From contig NC_067473.1 in assembly GCF_947179515.1 (NCBI RefSeq), positions 91,767,850-91,831,849 of the forward strand: a DNA stretch of 64,000 bases, read 5' to 3'. Source of the stretch: Apodemus sylvaticus (taxonomy: Eukaryota > Chordata > Mammalia > Rodentia > Muridae). This document shows positions 57,671-64,000 of this stretch, piece after piece. Positions within the stretch are counted from its first letter, which is position 1; each line of letters starts with the position of its first letter. A program made the translations under genes and the position numbers. Under the pieces are notes generated by a model that was not told where the DNA came from, did not search any database, and worked only from the letters and a program-made list of their open reading frames with translations.

Positions 57671-58827
57671 AAAGAGACAAGCAAAGACACACTGAGTCCA
57701 AATGCTTACGACATGGTTATCTGAAAGAAAAGTTTATTGAGCCACTAAAGCTGAGCTAGCCAGAAGAGGAGGGTCTTAGAACACATTCTTCAGCAAATAT
57801 GGATGACATTTGGAAGCATGGTGTAGGTACAAAAGACCCAGCTCTTACTTCAAAGACAGTAAGAGACAGTCTGAGTGACTATGGGCCAGGAAACAAGAAA
57901 CTATGTTATCCCAGATTCTACGTTCCCTCAAGCAAGCAGTTTCATGGAGTTGTACAGCAGCAGAATAAAGAAAGTCACAAATTAGGCATTTTAGCAATTC
58001 ATTGGTGTAAAAATCAGAGAGAAAGGTTATAGTGAGATAGATGAATCACTCCTATAGGCCTCTGATACTAGCTGATGACAGTCTTAGGTTTTGAATTGGT
58101 AGAAGCTAGTAGTCTGATAAATGTAAGCTTTCTGAATAATGGAAGGTTATTATCTATTAGTTTCAGGGTACCAGTGCTAGCACAGAGATAAGAAATGACT
58201 ATTTGGGGGGCTAAAACTAGCCTAAGATAAAGTAATCAGGCCCTGGTCCTGCAACTTTCCAGTCTTTCCACATCATGGCTGTAATGAATCTTTGCAGATA
58301 CAGTTTCTTTCCATAAGTTCTCAGTCATAATGCCTATTAGATCAAGCATTAAGACCATCTTTATTATGAAAGTTTGGGGAACAATGGCACACATTGTTTA
58401 TGCCAAGCCTGTGGTGTTTTATAGATGAGAGGCATGGTGCAGGTATGGAAATAAGGAAGTCTTTAGGAGTAGCTGTTGCTCTGTGTTGTTTGGGACCAGT
58501 GATGCCAGATTTAGAGATGCCTGAAATCATCTGTCAGGAGATGCAAGTTCATATTTCAACAAACATTCAGCCCTTTTAGTCTAGCCCGTGAAGTGGATTA
58601 TCTTTTAGTTTAGCCCACCATTGTTAACTAATCCATTCCCTTTCCATCTTGTAACCTTGCAATGAAATTGAAGGCATTATAGAATTTTTCTTTTATCAAT
58701 CAAAATCCTAGAAAATCTCTGTAATCATCATCATCATCATCATCATGTAAAAAGAATGAAAAGAATCTGAGTGAGGAGAAAACAAGGATATCTGACGTCA
58801 TAGAAGTTGAACAAGCATTGTTATAGG
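57671..58827. other. Unique-looking DNA with an (ATC)n array
   Basis: (ATC)n at about 58724-58746. No gene or other repeat is recognised. Confidence 0.55.
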
Positions 58828-59190
58828 TTTTTTTTTTTTCTGTTGTGATAAAATATCATGACCAAGGCAACTTGTAGAAGGAAGGATTCATTTGGAGCTC
58901 ATGGTTCCAGAAGGACAAGAATCCTTGACCTTCACGGTGGTGAGAGGATAGCAGCAGTCAGGCGTGCTGCTGGAGCAGTAGCTGACGGCTTAGCTATTGA
59001 TCCAAAACCAGGAAGCAGAGAGTTAACTTGCTGTGGCAGAGTCTTCTGAATCCTCAGAGCTCTCTCCCAGTGGCATATTTTTTCCAGAAAAGGCCAAACC
59101 ACCTAATCCTCCCCAAATAGCAACCAACTGGGGACTGGGTGTTTAAATGCCAGAAAATATGGGAGATATCTCATTCAAACAACCACAAGC
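58828..59190 (+). mobile_element. Old L1 (Lx-like) 3' end
   Basis: A T run and CTGTTGTGATAAAATATCAT open it; AGATATCTCATTCAAACAAC near its end is typical of L1 3' UTRs. Only the 3' terminal part is present. Related in its opening words to 2149-2552. Confidence 0.6.
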
Positions 59191-59302
59191 AATATAACCA
59201 GAGCAGTGAGCAGCTGTTTCATGCTTATTAATTAATAGAAAAAAAATATGAGCATTAAGATATGTTAGGTATTTACAAAGTCGTGGGACAAAGTGGTCCT
59301 AA

Positions 59303-59351
59303 GGTCTTTTTGCTGGTCTTTTTTGCTGGTCTTTTTGCTGGTCTTTTTGCT
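59303..59351. repeat. ~13-bp tandem repeat, about 4 copies
   Basis: GGTCTTTTTGCT repeated with one unit carrying an extra T. Confidence 0.9.
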
Positions 59352-59692
59352 ATAGAATGTATCTGAAATATATCTCAAAGGCTCATGTTACCAGCCTGTA
59401 GCACTACTGAGAAATAATAGCATTCTATGGAGTCATGGTTTGTTGGAAAGTCATTTCATTGTGGATGGTATGCTTGTGAAAGGGATCTGGGGGAACCTAG
59501 TCCCTTCCTTTCTTTCTTCACTTCATGGACACATGAGATGGTTAGCTTTCCTTTATTGCATGCTTGTTGTCTCCATACTCTGCCTCACCATATGCTCCAA
59601 AGCAATGGAGGGACTTTAAAATGCCTCTGAAAGCAAACAAGACTTTTCTCTTTACAAGCCATTGACTCCAGCTATGTTCCACAGTAACAGAA

Positions 59693-59855
59693 AGTGCCCC
59701 GACATAATTGTCTCATCAGAAGTTAAATAGAATGAGGAGTGGGAAGCAGTGCTCCAACATGACTGTCTCATCAGAAGTTAAATAGAATGAGGAGTGAGAA
59801 GCAGTGCCCCAATATGATTGTCTCATCAGAAGTTAAATAGAATGAGGAGTAGGAT
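59693..59855. repeat. 55-bp tandem repeat, 3 copies
   Basis: TCTCATCAGAAGTTAAATAG recurs at 59711, 59766 and 59821, exactly 55 bp apart, with only a few differences between units. Confidence 0.95.
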
Positions 59856-61221
59856 TAGGCTAGAACCTGATGGAGGTCAAGGTCAAAGGAACACTGCTAC
59901 GTTAAACAGTCTGGCAATGATAGGAAAGAGAAATAATGGTTGCTTAAAGAAAAACTACTATGTAAGGAAAGAATTTGTACTGCTTCCTCAGAAGGAAGAG
60001 ACTTGAACACATTTACAGGACATAAAGAAATAGGAAGAGAACAGGGAGAAAGGCCAGGGGAGGTACTGAATGAGGAGGAACGATCAGGAGCATGGAGCGC
60101 TGTTACCATTGAACAGAGGGCTCTCCTGAGCCAGAAAGGTGTGAGTGCTCTGAGAAGGTCAGTTCCAAGACAGAGGAAAGGAAAATTCAGGGTGTTCACA
60201 TGGGAGTGTGACATTAACTACAGAGAAGTGGGAAGCTGTCTGAGAGGTCCAGGTGGGCTGAAAAGGAAGCAACAGGCTTCAGGATCAGAGCACTGATTGG
60301 AACAGCCTAGTAGGGATGGTCACCAAATAGCACTAAAATGGGAGGAGCTGGATCTGAACTAAAACATATAGGCATTGATAGTCACATATATAGTAATCTA
60401 TGGTTTTTGTTTATAGTCTATAAAGAATGGGTTAGAAAGTGAAGTATATGTAAAGCATACATAAAATACATGTACACGAACTAGTTTTAACCTAGACATG
60501 CAGACTTGCAGCTGACATTGAAGTGTGGAAGCCATGCTGCAGCTAATGAATAACATCAAAACAAGGTAAGGCAGCAAAGTGAAGCTATTGGTGGTGACCA
60601 CAGAGATCTGGCTCCAAAGAGCAGAGTCCACCTTTTAAAGGCTAGGAGTGATGAAGGTGAGTGGTCCTCTGGCTCTAGAATGAGTAGGCCTCTTGTGTGT
60701 GAAGACTTTATAGAAAGGCCCCTTTAATATCAGGAGTTCCCAATTCTCTCTAATCTGTTTATTTCATACATTTAATTTTTTTGTTATATTTTTTTGTAAC
60801 TGTGGGGAGAAGGTATTTAGGGAAAGGTTAGTAATGTCGGAGGATTTAAGGAGAGATGTGTATAGGTATCAACAGTTTGGTGATGATGAATTAGTTCAGA
60901 GTAGAAACAAGAAAGGGAAGTTGGGGGCAGTGGTGGGGGACGATGCGGGGGGGTGAGGGCGGAGGCAGATAGCACTGAAACTGGCAACCCATTGGGAAGA
61001 CATTACTTTGAGACTGCAAACAGTATAGTGACAGCTTTGATGAAAGCTTTTGACTGAGTCACACTGTGGCAGATGGCATCATGCTGGAGTGTGAAAAGCA
61101 AGAGTGTCACAGGGGTGGGTTGAGAGCCAGAGGCAGGGCAGGGTCAATCTTGAATTAATGGGTGTCCCATGACTTCTGTACTAATTCTTCCCAGCAGCAA
61201 TGCTCTGAATAATCTCATGGC

Positions 61222-61380
61222 TCATTTTTTTTGTTTTGTTTTCAAGACAATGCTTCAGGTAGTCCTAGCAAGCCTGGAACTTACTACATTATGGAGTTGA
61301 AGCTGCTCTTTTAGTCCTGAACCTTCCATCTCTACCTCCCAAGTTCTAGGATTATAAATTCTCCACTGTACCTGACTTGG
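61222..61380 (-). mobile_element. Old B1 SINE
   Basis: TTTTTTGTTTTGTTTTCAAG, then AGCAAGCCTGGAACTTACTA and CTCCCAAGTTCTAGGATTAT follow reverse B1 with high divergence. Confidence 0.82.
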
Positions 61381-61689
61381 CCCCACTCTTAAAAGTCTTA
61401 ACACCTTTAATACTACTGTGAGGACCATGCCTGTAACATGTGAGCTCTTGGAGTGAAGCCCATAGTCTGACTAAGGAGAGTAGCCTTAAGGTGTTTATGT
61501 GCTCCAAACTAGAACATGTGATGTCTTAAGATGAAAAGCATTTGGGTAAATGTTCAGATGTATCTTACAAAATTTGAGAAATTAAAGAATATTATCCACT
61601 TTACCATGTTTTGAAAATTAATATTTGTAACAAACATCTGCTTATTATTACTTTAATTCTACCATAGAGTTAAATTCTATTTGTAGTTT
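61381..61689. other. Unique-looking DNA
   Basis: Nothing recognised. Confidence 0.5.
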
Positions 61690-61719
61690 TTGCTCCTTTT
61701 GTGATTTATAATACCTTTT

Positions 61720-61931
61720 ATTTATGCATATATTTATTTATGCATACACATATATGGCAAATATACATACATGTAAAACATATATGCAGATATATAGGAC
61801 ATATATGTGCATACATATACCATATAAATATATACACATATAGCTTACAAACATGCAGCAACATATATGCACACAACATATATATACACAATCTGTATAT
61901 ACATCATGTACACCTAACACATATATACATT

Positions 61932-61974
<43 letters not shown>

Positions 61975-62040
61975 ACCTATATACACAATACATACAAATA
62001 CATACAACATATATATACACATATACAAATTAAAATACAT
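61720..62040. repeat. ACATAT-rich low-complexity tract
   Basis: Long stretch of ACATATAT/CATACA words with a purer (TA)n at about 61938-61957. Isoleucine/tyrosine/histidine-rich frames here are artefacts. Confidence 0.92.
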
Positions 62041-62135
62041 ACTTGAAGGTATATGGGTAGATTCAGGGGACTCTAGGTCTGTGAGTCCAATAGAGCTTCC
62101 TGAAGATAGTGAACAGAGCTTGACAAGAAGTGCCA

Positions 62136-62137
<2 letters not shown>

Positions 62138-62174
<37 letters not shown>
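62138..62174. repeat. (GA)n microsatellite
   Basis: About 18 uninterrupted GA units. Confidence 0.97.
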
Positions 62175-62177
<3 letters not shown>

Positions 62178-62619
62178 AACATACTGGTAGTGATGTCCCA
62201 TCTCCATTGCTGTATTCACTTTGATAGAAGAAAACCACTAGGTCCTGCTCACCCTCAAATGCAGGGCATCACTTACAATAGGATACACAAAAATATATGA
62301 AATTTCACACAATAGTTTTATGAAAAAAATCCAAAATTAAAAGAATTTAAAAATAAATCACATATCATTGAGGCTTTTTTGTTTAGTGAAATCATGATGA
62401 AAAGCACAATATAAACATCACTTTTCACTCCTGAGAAGAAAAAAGGGTAATGCCACTGAAAGGGTAAAAGGCATCACACCTTAATGTAGACTCCACAGCA
62501 ACTGAATTTCTCAGCCTTCCTCTCTACCATGTGGGAGGCACAAGTACTGTCCTTCATTACACTTGTGTCCTTATGCCTCCGCTAGGTATTTCACAATGAC
62601 TGGCTCTTTTTATTTTGTT
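62175..62619. other. Unique-looking DNA
   Basis: Nothing recognised. Confidence 0.5.
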
Positions 62620-63064
62620 TTGGTTTGGGTGTGTGCATGTGTGTGTCTGTGTGACATGCATGTGTGTGTGTGTGTGTGAAATGTGTGGTATATTACGTGT
62701 ACATGTTTGTATGTAGTGCACATGTGGGGTGTGTGTGATATGTGTATATAGTATATGTGTTTAACAGGTGTTGTACATATATGTATAATATATGCATGTG
62801 TGTTGCTTTTATGATGTATGTGTCTGTGGTATATTTACATGTTATATGTGTATGTGGTATAAATGTGTTGTATATATGTAATATATAAAATATAAGTGTG
62901 CAGTGTATGTATATGGCATGTGTTATATGTGTGTGGTGTTTTTGTGTGTGATTTCTGTGTATTGTTTATGTGTATGTGGTATATGTGTGGTATTTGTGTA
63001 TATGGTATGTTTGTGTGGCATGCATGTGTATACGTGTGAGGTAAATGTATATGTAGACTATGCA
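62620..63064. repeat. GT/TATG-rich low-complexity tract
   Basis: Irregular TGTGTATGTGGTAT-type words over about 440 bp, with a (TG)n core at about 62660-62679. Frames through it are artefacts. Confidence 0.92.
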
Positions 63065-63977
63065 CATGTGTGGCTTGTGAAAGTCTCTTAAAAGTCTGGG
63101 ACATTGAGTTCTGGTCTGGTATTAATTCATGCAGGCTTCTAACATAAGCCTATGATCCTAAGATAGTGGGTATCAATACAGATCATAGGAAGAGTCAGAC
63201 AGCAAGTTGTTAGGCATGAACATGAAGACTTAGGCTCTAGTATGTTATCAAACATAGGCATAGAGTGCACAATGAAGTCAAATGCTCCTTCCCTGCTCTT
63301 TCTGCCACTTAGATACCACTTTTGTAACTGGCTGCATACGGGTGGGAGATGCCAGGCAAGAACATGTAGAACTGTCCTCTCTACTATCTTCAGTGCGTCT
63401 TTTGTATAGATTGTTATATTATCATCTGGAGAATTTAGCTCTTATGAAGTAAATTTGTTTACAAATTGTTCATATTGATGTTTTGTGAGAATTTGAACAT
63501 GAAGATTCCATTCTTGACATATCCTATTTGTTTACATTTTATGCTGCACCCTATTACAAGATTCAAGAAAGTTTATAAGGATATAGAATGATATAAGGGA
63601 AAAATAAATGAAGGAAATTGAGGGATCTGAAAAAACCCAGGTGATGCTGTAAGTAAGTGGGATTTGCAAGGCTAATTGTAAGTTATGGACAGACAGAGCT
63701 GCTCAGTGGGTGGGACACATGCGGGGACTTGGCAGGCTTTTGTGTTGCCCTTTCCTTTGTTCTGAGAAGTCAATATGAGGACAGCTATGCAAGCCATGCC
63801 ACTCACAGTCTATAAAGTAACAATAATTGTCATTATTGTGCAGAAGTATAGCTCTTAAGTGCAGAGGCAATGGATTGGTTCCTTAACAGGAAACAAGATG
63901 GTCTTTGTATTGATCCATCTACTAAGTTAAATGCTAATGTCAGTTCCTTGAAAGAGTTACATTATCTTAAACATGCT
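63065..63977. other. Unique-looking DNA
   Basis: No gene or repeat recognised. Confidence 0.5.
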
Positions 63978-64000
63978 GGAGAATCCTTTGGGTATATGCC
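63978..64000 (-). mobile_element. Probable left edge of a minus-strand L1 ORF2 fragment
   Basis: The last ~23 bases (GAATCCTTTGGGTATATGCC) match the L1 ORF2 GIYPED-coding region in reverse, as at 44046-44067. The element would continue outside the window. Confidence 0.55.

Larger units (their letters stand above)
59191..61221. other. Unique-looking DNA with local tandem repeats
   Basis: Contains the ~13-bp and 55-bp tandem repeats listed separately. No gene, RNA or transposon is recognised elsewhere. Confidence 0.5.

Noticed and set aside
59897..60296. 105- and 118-codon overlapping frames on opposite strands
   Set aside because: No domain, signal peptide or conserved motif; overlapping antisense openness suggests base-composition chance. 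A comparison with related genomes would settle it.
61701..63104. Long frames in ACATAT- and GT-rich DNA
   Set aside because: Low-complexity sequence produces biased, stop-poor frames without any protein signature.

Overview
The window is intergenic, repeat-saturated DNA from a murid-type rodent. B1 and B2 SINEs, a B4-like SINE, a URR1-like hAT fragment and many old L1 3' ends of the Lx type all point that way. The species cannot be fixed. The young L1 copies have a 408-residue ORF1 protein, a 5' UTR built from ~197-bp tandem units and a 3' UTR of only ~250 bp. That combination does not match my recollection of mouse A/Tf/Gf or rat L1, so a murine genus other than Mus or Rattus is plausible (inference). 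I see no host protein-coding exon, tRNA, rRNA or CRISPR array.

Layout. 1-16.9 kb: unique-looking DNA with microsatellites, B1 and B2 copies, several truncated L1s, a URR1-like element split by an L1 tail, and a full-length Rpl23a retrocopy inside an L1. 16.9-28.0 kb: a B2 SINE split by a full-length L1 (L1-A), itself split by an internally deleted L1 (L1-B), each with a readable target-site duplication (TSD). 28.25-29.6 kb: a 45-bp minisatellite. 29.8-40.0 kb: older minus-strand L1s (L1-F to L1-J) inserted in one another, with a rearranged palindromic patch at 36.3-37.0 kb. 40.1-42.4 kb: a possible retrocopy of an unidentified mRNA, a B4-like SINE, opposed L1 3' UTR pieces and a TTCC tract. 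42.5-52.9 kb: a three-level nest with full-length L1-C (plus) inside L1-D (minus) inside L1-E (minus). 52.9-64 kb: unique-looking DNA with B1 copies, a probable solo LTR, local tandem repeats and low-complexity AT/GT tracts; an L1 ORF2 fragment seems to begin at the right edge.

The only long uninterrupted reading frames of biological meaning are L1-C ORF1 (408 codons), the C-terminal 846 codons of L1-B ORF2, and the 156-codon Rpl23a retrocopy. The 500-codon frames at 28.1-29.6 kb are minisatellite artefacts. I found no new host gene system. The most interesting material is the young L1 family (monomeric 5' UTR, expanded ORF1 coiled coil, splice-like deletion in L1-B) and the 36.3-37.0 kb rearrangement.
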